64,000 nucleotides of DNA, taken from the NCBI RefSeq assembly GCF_900207585.1, contig NZ_OAOP01000001.1, positions 620,001 through 684,000 of the forward strand, given 5' to 3'. This document shows, piece by piece, positions 26,459 to 34,781 of this stretch. This DNA is from Bacillus oleivorans. GTDB lineage: Bacteria; Bacillota; Bacilli; Bacillales; JC228. Within the stretch, counting starts at the first letter, position 1. Each line of letters starts with the position of its first letter. The notes beneath the pieces are model-generated. The model had not been told where the DNA came from. It ran no database searches and saw nothing but the letters and a program-made list of their open reading frames with translations. The position numbers were made by a program, and so were the translations under genes.

Positions 26459-27031
26459 TTAGGCATGATTTTCATTCACATCTTGAATGACCCAATGATC
26501 AGCCTGTTTAACAAATATGACTTCTAATTGAACATTTCCGTGCAGGTCACTGGTTTGTTCCTGTGTGAGACGATACTCTGTGCCGCTTACTTTTTCAAGG
26601 TTATAGTCCTTTGTTTCATCCAGTGTAACTGGACCATCCATTGGAATGATGTATACACCGTCCTCCTTATCTTCATAACGGAGGTCAGCCACTTCCTGAG
26701 CAAATTCACGGGTTAAAAACTTTTCAGCTTCTGCTACAATTTCTTCTTTTGACTGAAATTCCTGGACTTTGTACTGTTCATCCGCTGCGAACTTTCCCTT
26801 AGAGGAGGCTAAATCACGATATTGGGCCATTAATTCATCTACTGCCAGATGCTCCTCTTGTCCATCTTGATTTCCCTGGTTTGTTGGGTCTTCTTCCTCG
26901 ACTGAAGGATCGTTTTCGTTTGGCTCGTACTCATCATTGGGGTCTGGGTTAACTTCAGCGTTTTCGTCAGCCTGTCCACACCCGACTAACAGGAAAGGTA
27001 AAAGAAGTGCGACGAGCAAGATTCGTTTCAT
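26459..27031 (-). CDS. Hypothetical lipoprotein
   Basis: A 190-residue secreted lipoprotein: signal peptide with lipobox LVGCG (Cys at about residue 18), an acidic Asn/Glu/Asp-rich linker (about residues 22-60), then a small alpha/beta domain containing KFAADEQYKVQEFQSKEEIV and a strand-rich end (DLHGNVQLEVIFVKQADHWV). The end resembles NTF2-like domains. I do not recognise a family. GAGGAGGGAAAC precedes the ATG. Confidence 0.75.
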   Translation of the reverse strand: MKRILLVALLLPFLLVGCGQADENAEVNPDPNDEYEPNENDPSVEEEDPTNQGNQDGQEEHLAVDELMAQYRDLASSKGKFAADEQYKVQEFQSKEEIVAEAEKFLTREFAQEVADLRYEDKEDGVYIIPMDGPVTLDETKDYNLEKVSGTEYRLTQEQTSDLHGNVQLEVIFVKQADHWVIQDVNENHA

Positions 27032-27100
27032 GTGTTTCCCTCCTCGTTTATTGGCAATTCTTCTTTTATTTTCCCCAAATATTACCTAATAATGCGGACA

Positions 27101-27138
27101 AAAGAAAGGGACAAACGGCCGAAGTTCGTCCTTCTTAA
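27101..27138 (-). terminator. Terminator of the MraY-like gene
   Basis: On the minus strand AAGGAC and GTCCCTT pair around the GC-rich loop region CGGCCG, followed by TCTTTTGT. It overlaps the stop codon. Confidence 0.6.
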
Positions 27139-28088
27139 GATAGAAAATACTTCCAATATCCGTAGCTAATAAACGTACCTACCCAAGAAATAAACCCAAA
27201 CACAATCACGACTGCATTTTCTGTCCAGCCATATTTTAATGAAAAATGATAATGGATCGGGGTCATCTGAAATACTCTTTTTTGCGTACGTTTATAAACG
27301 AATACTTGAATAACAACCGAAAGCTGTTCGGCAAAATAAATAAAAAATAATAATGGAATAATGATTTCAACTTTTTCTATAATAGCTAGAAATGCTAAAG
27401 AACCTCCTATGGCAAGGGAACCGGTATCACCCATAAATGCTTTTGCCGGAAATATATTAAACATAAGAAAACCTAAAATATTGGCAATCATAATCAGGCA
27501 AAAAACTTGAATTTCCGGTATATCTGATATGACAAAGAAGAAAAAATACGTAGGGATCGCGACTACGCCTAATAACCCGTCCATTCCATCGGTAAAGTTA
27601 ATTGCATTTGTTGACCCGACAACAAAGACAGCCATAGTCAGTAAATAAATGATAAAAGGAAAATCAATTGACCAGTGATTAAAAAGCTGAATATTTGTAT
27701 CTAGTCCTAATTTGGCCGTAATGATGTAAAGCAGTAACCCCGTAACAATAAATTGAAGAATCAGTTTCATTTTTCCTGACATCCCATTAGGGTCTTGCCT
27801 GGAAGCCTTCCAATAATCATCTAAAAAGCCAATGACACTGTATAAGACAAATGCTGTGCATAAAAATAACATCACTTCGCTTGATGAATAAATAAGTGCG
27901 ATGATAATACCCAGCAGAAAAATACTGCCAGTCATAAGTGGTGTTCCATGTTTTACTTGCTGCTCTTCCGGGAGCTCTTTGCGAATCGGCTGCGTTAATT
28001 GTAACTTTTTCAGGTACTGGATCAGGAATGGACAAAGAAGAAGTACAAGTGCGAGCGTTACGGCAGCCGGAAGAATAACCTCAAACAC
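27135..28088 (-). CDS. MraY-like phospho-N-acetylmuramoyl-pentapeptide-transferase paralogue
   Basis: A 317-residue polyprenyl-phosphate glycosyl-1-phosphate transferase with about nine to ten membrane segments. MraY-type motifs are present in order: QPIRKELPEEQQVKHGTPLM (about residues 37-56), GFLDDY with the catalytic aspartates (about 88-93), NAINFTDGMDGL (about 164-175), FMGDTGSLAIGG (about 216-227) and TPIHYHFSLKYGW (about 275-287). Classical MraY has HHHFE at the last site; here the second His is Tyr. No other cell-wall gene is nearby, so this is probably a second, specialised copy. GTG start after AAAGGCGG. Confidence 0.82.
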   Translation of the reverse strand: MFEVILPAAVTLALVLLLCPFLIQYLKKLQLTQPIRKELPEEQQVKHGTPLMTGSIFLLGIIIALIYSSSEVMLFLCTAFVLYSVIGFLDDYWKASRQDPNGMSGKMKLILQFIVTGLLLYIITAKLGLDTNIQLFNHWSIDFPFIIYLLTMAVFVVGSTNAINFTDGMDGLLGVVAIPTYFFFFVISDIPEIQVFCLIMIANILGFLMFNIFPAKAFMGDTGSLAIGGSLAFLAIIEKVEIIIPLLFFIYFAEQLSVVIQVFVYKRTQKRVFQMTPIHYHFSLKYGWTENAVVIVFGFISWVGTFISYGYWKYFLS

Positions 28089-28260
28089 TATCGAAATCCG
28101 CCTTTCTATAAGGATAAAAACTGGTATTATATGAATATCTTACCAAATAAGTAGAGAAGTGTCGAATTGTGTCGGGAATTTATTTTTTAACTAAGTATTT
28201 ACAAAAGAAAGTACGAGGCTTATACTAGATAAAATTTACCAGAAACAGGAGGAATGTAAG

Positions 28261-28917
28261 TTGGTGAATAGAAAATCCTTTCCTTTTACAAACTCAATCG
28301 GGAATACGCTTAAATGTACTCTATTGACTCAAGATGATCAAAATCGGAAACTTGCAATCTTACTTCCCGGTGCAGGCTACAATACAAAAATGCCAATATT
28401 CTATTACACAACTTCCCTATTTCTTGAACTTGGTTTTGATGTCCTCCTTATAAACTATGACTTTTCAGGAAAAGAGTACGAAAAAGTTTCAAATGATGAG
28501 TTATTCCGATGTGTAAGGAAAGATGTTTTGGCGGGCTATGAAAAAGTAAATCCAGGGGAAAACTATCAGGATTTTGTAATAGCAGGTAAATCATTGGGAA
28601 CGATAGCAATGGCTACCCTCTTTGATGAAAAGAAAGAAATCGGACAGGCAAAATCGATTTGGCTGACACCTTTAATTCATAATGATTATGTATTCAATCA
28701 TATGAGCAACGCCAAGCAAAAGTCTTTAGCTGTGATTGGAACAGAGGATTTTTGCTATCGGGAAGAAAGATGGACCATACTCAAGCAAATGTCCAATTTC
28801 GAAACTTTGCTTATTGATCGAGCAGACCACAGTCTAGATCGAAAAGGGGATGTTCTTTCTTCTATAGAGGCCTTAAAGGAAACAATTGAACAAATGAGAC
28901 GGTTTGTAACAGAATAG
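28261..28917 (+). CDS. Alpha/beta hydrolase
   Basis: A 218-residue alpha/beta-hydrolase-fold protein. LAILLPGAGYNTKMP gives the oxyanion region (about residues 36-50), GKSLGT (about residues 113-118) has the nucleophile Ser, and DRADHSLDR near residue 195 supplies the His. Substrate unknown. The start is TTG at 28261 or GTG three bases later; AGGAGGAATG lies just upstream. The acetyltransferase gene starts 16 bases after its stop, so the two are likely an operon. A TGTCGAA heptamer occurs about 100 bases upstream but is alone. Confidence 0.82.
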   Translation: MVNRKSFPFTNSIGNTLKCTLLTQDDQNRKLAILLPGAGYNTKMPIFYYTTSLFLELGFDVLLINYDFSGKEYEKVSNDELFRCVRKDVLAGYEKVNPGENYQDFVIAGKSLGTIAMATLFDEKKEIGQAKSIWLTPLIHNDYVFNHMSNAKQKSLAVIGTEDFCYREERWTILKQMSNFETLLIDRADHSLDRKGDVLSSIEALKETIEQMRRFVTE

Positions 28918-28932
28918 AGGAGATTACAGCAG

Positions 28933-29505
28933 ATGGAAACGAATACAAGTATATTAAAACCATTTCCAGCCCTAGAAACAGAGCGGCTGATTTTACGACC
29001 TCTTACTTTAGCAGATAAAGAAGCGATTTTCGATTATTCTTCCCGGCCAGAAGTAGCCCAATATGTAACATGGGAAACACATAAAACATTAAGTGACTCG
29101 GAGGCTTTTATCGATTTTGCTTTAAACCAGTATGAAGCTGGCGGGGTTGCACCATGGGGAATGGTGATCAAGGCAACCAATCAACTGATCGGGACGATCG
29201 ATTTTGTCTCCTGGAATCAAACCCACGGATATGCAGAAATCGGCTATGTTTGTTCTCCAGATCACTGGGGGAAAGGCTACACACCAGAAGCGGGAAAAGC
29301 ATGCTTGAGCTTTGGTTTTGAAAAAATGGGCCTAACCCGGATTCAGGCACGGACCTTTGCAGAAAATGAAGCATCCCAAAGAGTTCTAAAGAAGCTGGGC
29401 ATGACGTATGAAGGAACGATGAGAAAGTGGATGAAGGTTAAAGGCAAGCATTGGGATTTGACGATGTACTCGATATTGAGGGAAGAGTATGAGACTCAGG
29501 AATAA
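28933..29505 (+). CDS. GNAT family acetyltransferase (RimJ/RimL type)
   Basis: A 190-residue acetyltransferase of the Acetyltransf_3 subgroup. ETERLILRPLTLADKEAIFD is the usual start of this group; the acetyl-CoA binding loop is PDHWGKGYTPEAGKACLSFG (about residues 113-132), followed by RIQARTFAENEASQRVLKKL and the terminal GxxHWDLTMYSILREEY. Substrates in this group range from ribosomal proteins to small amines; none can be assigned. AGAGGAGATTACAGC precedes the ATG. Confidence 0.88.
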   Translation: METNTSILKPFPALETERLILRPLTLADKEAIFDYSSRPEVAQYVTWETHKTLSDSEAFIDFALNQYEAGGVAPWGMVIKATNQLIGTIDFVSWNQTHGYAEIGYVCSPDHWGKGYTPEAGKACLSFGFEKMGLTRIQARTFAENEASQRVLKKLGMTYEGTMRKWMKVKGKHWDLTMYSILREEYETQE

Positions 29506-29567
29506 CTGATAATTGGCAGCAGTTTATTCCTTATTCACAAATAAATTGGATTTTATTTGAAAATTTC

Positions 29568-29596
29568 TTGCTTTACGAAATTCAATCGATTATGAT
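29568..29596 (+). promoter_or_regulatory. Sigma-A promoter of the MFS efflux gene
   Basis: TTGCTT (29568-29573) and TATGAT (29591-29596) with a 17-base spacer. It predicts a leader of about 215 bases before the transporter start. Confidence 0.72.
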
Positions 29597-29602
29597 GGAA
29601 AT

Positions 29603-29817
29603 GACAAAAAACGGAAGGGTGACCAGGGGACAATGAACAATTAATCCTATTTGCATGAAAAAATTCGTTAACCACATACGATCATTTTTTTTCTGGATAG
29701 GATTAGTTTGTATTTTGAGATACAGTTCAACGTGTTCATTGTTTCCATTTTGATGGAAAAATTGTGCCCTTGACATGTACTTCCTCCTGTCCAGAAACTG
29801 CACAGGAGGTTTTATTT
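29603..29817 (+). promoter_or_regulatory. Structured attenuation-type leader of the MFS efflux gene
   Basis: Nested arms: ACAATGAACA (29630-29639) pairs perfectly with TGTTCATTGT (29733-29742), enclosing TAATCCTAT (29642-29650) with ATAGGATTA (29697-29705). Then a small hairpin TTTCCAT/ATGGAAA (about 29742-29758) and finally CCTCCTGT (29783-29790) with ACAGGAGG (29802-29809). The last arm contains the transporter's ribosome site AGGAGG and is followed by TTTTATTTTT, so it can sequester the site and could also terminate transcription. A short reading frame lies in the middle. Confidence 0.6.
29655..29753 (+). CDS. Possible leader peptide of the efflux gene
   Basis: A 32-residue frame starting MKKFVNHIRSFFFWIGLV and ending LFPF inside the structured leader. 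It is basic at the start and hydrophobic in the middle. Its 3' part covers both downstream arms of the nested stem, so a ribosome stalled or moving here would change the folding. The ribosome site is poor, which lowers confidence that it is translated. Leader-peptide control of drug-resistance genes is known in Gram-positive bacteria; the parallel is an inference. Confidence 0.35.
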   Translation: MKKFVNHIRSFFFWIGLVCILRYSSTCSLFPF

Positions 29818-31071
29818 TTGGAACAACAATCAGTTAGTGTTCAACCTGCAGGCCTTTTTCGTAATCGAGTTTTCCGGGCCATTATTGTTTCAGGTTTATT
29901 TTTGCAAATGGGAATTTGGATTAGAAACTTTGCTGTTTTGCTTTTTGTGATGGAGCAGACGAATGGAGATGCTTTTGCTGTTTCAATGATATCCGTTGCC
30001 GAATTTGCGCCAATCTTTATTTTTTCCTTTATTGGCGGCACGTTTGCTGACCGATGGCAGCCAAAAAGGACGATGGTTTGGTGTGACATTTTAAGTGCCA
30101 TCTCCGTATTTGCGGTACTAGTTACTCTTATTTTTGGAACGTGGCAGGTTGTGTTTTTTGCAACCCTCATTTCGGCGATTCTATCTCAGTTCTCACAGCC
30201 TTCAGGGATGAAGCTATTCAAAATGCATCTGCCTGAGGAACAAATTCAAGCGGGAATGTCTCTTTATCAAACGATGTTTGCGGTATTTATGGTGTTAGGC
30301 CCGATTATTGGAACGTTTGTTTTTCAATCGTTTGGAATTCACATCTCTATTGCCATTACCGGAACCGCCTTTTTGCTTTCTGCAATAGCCCTTGTTTTTC
30401 TGCCGCCAGACCGGAAAGTAGAATCAGATGCTGCAGTAAACACATTGTGGCAGGATATGAAGAGCGGGGTTCAGTATGTATTAAGTAAAAAAGAATTAAG
30501 TTTATTAGGCTTATGCTTTTTATTAGCCGGACTCGGGCTGGGATTTATTCAGCCGCTTTCGATCTTCCTTGTCACCGAACAATTAGGCTTGCCTGAAGAA
30601 AATCTTCAATGGCTGTTTATGGTCCATGGTGTGGGAATGATTTTAGGCGGAGCTTGTGTGATGATGTTTGCTAAAACAGTCCCGCCGCAGCGGCTGCTCC
30701 TGTTTGGAATGCTTGTAAATGGTATTGGCATAGCCGTAATGGGACTGTCTACCAATCTGTGGCTTACATTAGCAGCTGAGTTCATTAACGGGTTAATGCT
30801 TCCATGTATTCAAATCGGGATCAATACGATGATTTTACAAAGAACAGAAGAAGCATTTATTGGCCGGGTCAATGGAATCTTAAGCCCGCTATTTACAGGC
30901 TCCATGGTTCTAACGATGAGTTTCGCTGGAGTACTGAAAAAAGAATTCTCACTTGTAGCTATGTTTGAAACATCCGCTATCCTGTTTTTGATTGGAATGT
31001 TATTCATGCTGCCATTATACAATCAGAAAATGGCATCCAATACACAGCAAGTGCTGGGTTCGCAGGAATAA
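29818..31071 (+). CDS. MFS transporter, macrolide-efflux (MefA-like) type
   Basis: A 417-residue major facilitator protein with about twelve membrane segments. LFRNRVFRAIIVSGLFLQMG opens helix 1; the loop 2-3 motif GGTFADRWQPKRTMVWCD (about residues 75-92) is the MFS signature, and GRVNGILSPL lies in the second half. The set-up resembles drug-efflux members of the MefA/YkuC group. The TTG at 29818 is chosen because AGGAGG lies eight bases upstream; longer frames would run through that site. Expression is probably controlled by the structured leader. Confidence 0.87.
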   Translation: MEQQSVSVQPAGLFRNRVFRAIIVSGLFLQMGIWIRNFAVLLFVMEQTNGDAFAVSMISVAEFAPIFIFSFIGGTFADRWQPKRTMVWCDILSAISVFAVLVTLIFGTWQVVFFATLISAILSQFSQPSGMKLFKMHLPEEQIQAGMSLYQTMFAVFMVLGPIIGTFVFQSFGIHISIAITGTAFLLSAIALVFLPPDRKVESDAAVNTLWQDMKSGVQYVLSKKELSLLGLCFLLAGLGLGFIQPLSIFLVTEQLGLPEENLQWLFMVHGVGMILGGACVMMFAKTVPPQRLLLFGMLVNGIGIAVMGLSTNLWLTLAAEFINGLMLPCIQIGINTMILQRTEEAFIGRVNGILSPLFTGSMVLTMSFAGVLKKEFSLVAMFETSAILFLIGMLFMLPLYNQKMASNTQQVLGSQE

Positions 31072-31078
31072 AAATAAA

Positions 31079-31301
31079 GGGGCTGTCTGATAAGTCTCTA
31101 AAATAAAGCAGGTGGAGAAAAATGAGTTGTTTTTCTCTACCTGCTTAAATATTTTACATATTTTTAATGTTGTAACTATGTTGATTGAAGCGCCTGAAGC
31201 GCAAATCAACAGGCAAGTTCAACACAACCTTTAAAAAAACCAAAATTAAAAGGGCTACTAAAAAGTCAGTTACCAGATCTTTTTGGACAGCCCCTTTTTA
31301 C
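31079..31301. mobile_element. MITE-like or insertion-sequence remnant
   Basis: About 223 bases bounded by inverted ends: GGGGCTGTCTGATAAGTCT on the left and, reading inward from the right, GGGGCTGTCCAAAAAGATCT. Such GGGGCTGTC ends are typical of insertion sequences in Bacillus. Inside are a long hairpin (GCAGGTGGAGAAAAA with TTTTTCTCTACCTGC, 31109-31146) that could stop transcription both ways, and GTTGATT/AATCAAC arms around GCGC steps. There is no transposase frame. Confidence 0.5.
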
Positions 31302-31392
31302 ATCGTGATACATATTGCCGTGAAACAATAAAACCGAGGCGTGCCAGGCACGCCCCGAATGAGCAGAGACACCTTTATAATTAGGCACACCG

Positions 31393-32868
31393 CTATATTT
31401 CTGTATTGGCATCAAAAACAACTAGCCCGCCGTCAGGTTCGAATTCGGAGTATGGGGACCAGTAGAGCCCATCGACTTCCCATTGGCCGGTTTCGAAGTT
31501 GTAGAGGACACCATAAGAACGGAAGTCGCTATCGGTTTCTGTCGTAATACTTTCTACAAATTCTGGAGTTTCCTCTTCTGCATAAGAGGCAGGATAGACA
31601 TCGCCAGTCCAATCAATCTTACCGTACGCATCAACATGGATATAATCTTCTTCAGTGTAAAGTTCCATTGTGTCGAGGTCAACTGTAACCGTATCAAGAC
31701 CAGTTCCGTAATAAACATATTCCGAGTCAATATAATACTGGACTTCGGCTGCCAGATCTTCTGCATAAAACGGAGTTGCGACGATATGAGCCGGATCTAA
31801 AGTTTGTAAGCTCAAAAATCTCTGAACTTCAAACGTATAAATCGCTTCAGCCACTTGGTTTCTCATATCTTCTGTCATAGGGTCAATGCTGAGATCATAA
31901 TACGTATCGGTGATTTCAAACTCTTCACTCTTTACCGTACCCCATGGGAATTCCTTTTCCATATAAATCGTATGGGAACCGTCTAAATCAATCGGTCCAA
32001 TAGTTCCTAATTCCCACACGGTCCCTGCATAATTTCCGTCAATATACAAACCGCCATCTCCATGATTGGAAAAAACCTCGACATAATAACCTTCAAGCCA
32101 CATGTCTACGTAAATATTTTGGCCAGACTGATCAAATAGGTTAATATTTTCCTCATGATCAAGTGACGCTAATTCTGATTGATATTCAACTTTTATCGTA
32201 TATTCACCTGGAAGGTAAGGTCCATATGTATCTACAAAATAATCAGAATCACTTTCTCCTACTTCTTTTCCATCTATGAAAATTTTTGCTCCCGCATAAT
32301 TCGTTTCAATTTCAAAATAATACGGAAGCAGCTGAATTTTATAATTATCAAACAGCAAAAATTGTTTTCCGGATTTCTTCAATAAAACCGTCGCTTCTTC
32401 ATACAGTTCCACTTGCGGGTCGTCTAAATTCTTTGCTTGCTCTCTTAAACTCTCCAGCAAATCTTCCTTATAAAAAGGATCATCATTGACGTATTCGATG
32501 AAATCCTGAATGTTTGATTCCTTTACTGCAACATTTGCATCATAAGAAGAAACATACTTCATTAATGCTTTTTCATCTTTTTCTTCTAACGCTTGCTCGA
32601 ATCGATCAAGACGGTACTCAACGCTCGCTATATGCTGCAGCACAAAGTACGCTACAACGAGCAGCACTACTGCAACACCGCTTGAAAGCAGGACAATTTT
32701 CTGTCTTTTAGACATTGGTTTGGGTGGGGCAGTGGTTTCTTCAACAGTAACAGTTACTCCTGAATTTGAGGCGGATGTGGATGTGCTTCTGCTAAGCGGT
32801 TTTCCACATTCGGGACAAAACTGCTGATCTGAATTCAACCCATGTCCACAATTTGGGCAAAAACTCAT
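31393..32868 (-). CDS. Zinc-ribbon membrane protein, TcaA-like
   Basis: A 491-residue protein: N-terminal zinc ribbon (C-x2-C in FCPNCGHG at residue 4 and FCPECGKP at about 19), a Ser/Thr-rich linker, one membrane segment (about residues 57-79), then extracellular tandem domains with IFIDGKEVG and LYIDGNYAG repeats, as in TcaA/YvbJ-type proteins, and a C-terminal NTF2-like domain. TcaA of Staphylococcus affects glycopeptide response and wall polymers; role here is inferred at best. The ATG at 32868 follows AGGAGGAAAGCC. Zinc ribbon inside and repeats outside suggest a signalling or scaffolding role. Confidence 0.82.
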   Translation of the reverse strand: MSFCPNCGHGLNSDQQFCPECGKPLSRSTSTSASNSGVTVTVEETTAPPKPMSKRQKIVLLSSGVAVVLLVVAYFVLQHIASVEYRLDRFEQALEEKDEKALMKYVSSYDANVAVKESNIQDFIEYVNDDPFYKEDLLESLREQAKNLDDPQVELYEEATVLLKKSGKQFLLFDNYKIQLLPYYFEIETNYAGAKIFIDGKEVGESDSDYFVDTYGPYLPGEYTIKVEYQSELASLDHEENINLFDQSGQNIYVDMWLEGYYVEVFSNHGDGGLYIDGNYAGTVWELGTIGPIDLDGSHTIYMEKEFPWGTVKSEEFEITDTYYDLSIDPMTEDMRNQVAEAIYTFEVQRFLSLQTLDPAHIVATPFYAEDLAAEVQYYIDSEYVYYGTGLDTVTVDLDTMELYTEEDYIHVDAYGKIDWTGDVYPASYAEEETPEFVESITTETDSDFRSYGVLYNFETGQWEVDGLYWSPYSEFEPDGGLVVFDANTEI

Positions 32869-33077
32869 GGCTTTCCTCCTGTGTAGGTATAAAGTATGAT
32901 ATCTAGAAGATATTATCATATTTTGTCGAAAATTGGTACAATTCTCAAGGATTTCTAAAAAAATATTACAACTAGATTACAAAAGCCTATAGCGACAGGG
33001 GAAAACTGCTTGATAGGGAAGATTAAAGCGAAAAGGGATCTGACTTTATTGGAAAAAAGTTATAAAGATAAATAGTG

Positions 33078-33106
33078 TTGTATTTTTATTCACCCGATGG
33101 TATGAT
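33078..33106 (+). promoter_or_regulatory. Sigma-A promoter of the second YjiH gene
   Basis: TTGTAT (33078-33083) and TATGAT (33101-33106) are separated by 17 bases, 85 bases upstream of the start codon. Confidence 0.7.
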
Positions 33107-33190
33107 AGCTTTTGTTGATTAAATAACCATTAATATTAAAAAAATAGATCATAATAACAACATGGATATAGCATAAGAGGTGAAACAACA

Positions 33191-34567
33191 ATGGAAAAAC
33201 CAAAACAAATTCAAATACAAAAAGCAAACCCATCGCTTAAAGCCTATTCGGCGGCAGATTATTTAAATTTTATCATCCCATCTATTATTGGTGTGTTCTT
33301 ATTTATGGTACCGATCACAGTTGATGGAGGTATGACGATCCCTGTTGCACTATTAGCAGGAGAGTTACGTGAGATTCTTGCTGAAATCATTCCTTATTTA
33401 GCTACAGTCTTTATGGGAGTAGCGGCAATTGGTTCTATAATAGCAAAAGCAATAGAACCAAGAAATCCTGTTTTAAAAACATTATTTTCAGTAAACTGGT
33501 TTTGGCTTGCTGTAAGATTGATAGGATTTATTCTTGCGATTATGACCCTGTTTCAATGGGGCAGTGAAGCAATTTATTCAGGAAATACAGGCGGACTAGT
33601 CTTAGATCTTATTGTTTCCTTATTTACGATTTTCTTATTTGCAGGTCTATTTCTTCCATTATTATTAGATTTTGGTCTTCTTGAATTTGTCGGAACCTTA
33701 CTGATTAAAGTAATGAGACCTGTATTCAAGCTTCCAGGCCGTTCATCGATCGACGTTTTAGCTTCATGGGTAGGAGATGGAACGATTGGTGTTGTTTTAA
33801 CTGACAAACAATATCAGGATGGATTCTATACGAAGCGTGAGGCAGCCATTATCGGAACCACATTTTCTGTAGTATCGATCACGTTTAGTATTACTGTGCT
33901 CGAAACGGTTGGTCTTGAGCATTTATTTGGACCTTATTATTTAACCATTGTAATTGCAGGTTTAGTTGCAGCACTGATCATGCCTAGAATTTGGCCGCTT
34001 TCAAAAAAACCTGATACAACTTATGAAAAAGCCGTGCAGCAGCCTGATGAAGAAATTCCGGCTGACGTGAATTTAGTAAACTGGGGACTTGCGCAAGCAG
34101 CGAACAAAGCATCAAAGACTAAGAATTATGGGGCTGTTATAAGCTCTGGATTTAAAAATGTATTAGACATGTGGATTGGTGTTATTCCAGTAGTTATGGC
34201 TTTCGGGACCATTGCCTTGATTGTGGCTGAATACACGGACTTTTTTGTTGTACTCGGTAAACCAATTGAACCGATTTTAGCTTTCATGCAAGTTCCTGAA
34301 GCTTCGGAGGCAGCCCAAACCGTTTTAATCGGGTTTGCTGACATGTTCCTTCCATCGATTTTAGCAAGTGAAATGATTGAAAGCTCGATGACATTGTTTA
34401 TTATAGCGGCCCTTTCTGTAACGCAATTAATTTACATGTCTGAAGTTGGGGGACTATTAATGGGATCGAAAATCCCGGTTAACTTCCTCGACCTAGTTGT
34501 TATCTTTTTATTAAGAACCATTATCACTTTACCAGTAATCGTCATTGCTGCTCATATTATTTTCTAA
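33191..34567 (+). CDS. YjiH family permease (second copy)
   Basis: A 458-residue membrane protein of the same family as the hut-linked permease, with about ten to eleven membrane segments. Shared blocks are PITVDGGMTIPVALLAGELR near the start and FKLPGRSSIDVLASWVGDGT in the middle; LPSILASEMIESSMTLFIIA comes late. AAGAGGTGAAACA precedes the ATG. It stands alone, with its own promoter and terminator and no catabolic genes beside it, so its substrate is unknown. Divergence from the other copy suggests a different substrate. Confidence 0.85.
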   Translation: MEKPKQIQIQKANPSLKAYSAADYLNFIIPSIIGVFLFMVPITVDGGMTIPVALLAGELREILAEIIPYLATVFMGVAAIGSIIAKAIEPRNPVLKTLFSVNWFWLAVRLIGFILAIMTLFQWGSEAIYSGNTGGLVLDLIVSLFTIFLFAGLFLPLLLDFGLLEFVGTLLIKVMRPVFKLPGRSSIDVLASWVGDGTIGVVLTDKQYQDGFYTKREAAIIGTTFSVVSITFSITVLETVGLEHLFGPYYLTIVIAGLVAALIMPRIWPLSKKPDTTYEKAVQQPDEEIPADVNLVNWGLAQAANKASKTKNYGAVISSGFKNVLDMWIGVIPVVMAFGTIALIVAEYTDFFVVLGKPIEPILAFMQVPEASEAAQTVLIGFADMFLPSILASEMIESSMTLFIIAALSVTQLIYMSEVGGLLMGSKIPVNFLDLVVIFLLRTIITLPVIVIAAHIIF

Positions 34568-34576
34568 AATATCAGC

Positions 34577-34616
34577 TATGAAACCCTTCCAGACTTTATC
34601 ATCAGGAGGGGTTTTA
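34577..34616 (+). terminator. Terminator after the second YjiH gene
   Basis: AAACCCTTCC pairs with GGAGGGGTTT (one G-U) across an AT-rich loop, followed by TATTGCTTTTTT. Confidence 0.75.
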
Positions 34617-34781
34617 TTGCTTTTTTATATAAAGAAGTAAAATAAAACTTTTTTAAATTACGAAAAATGGTATTTTATAAATAGGAAGAAATATCTACCG
34701 TTTTAGTCTGATTGTCATGAAGGAAAAGGCTAATGTGTATCGAATACTTAGTGATACGAAAAAATATTGGGGGACTACATA

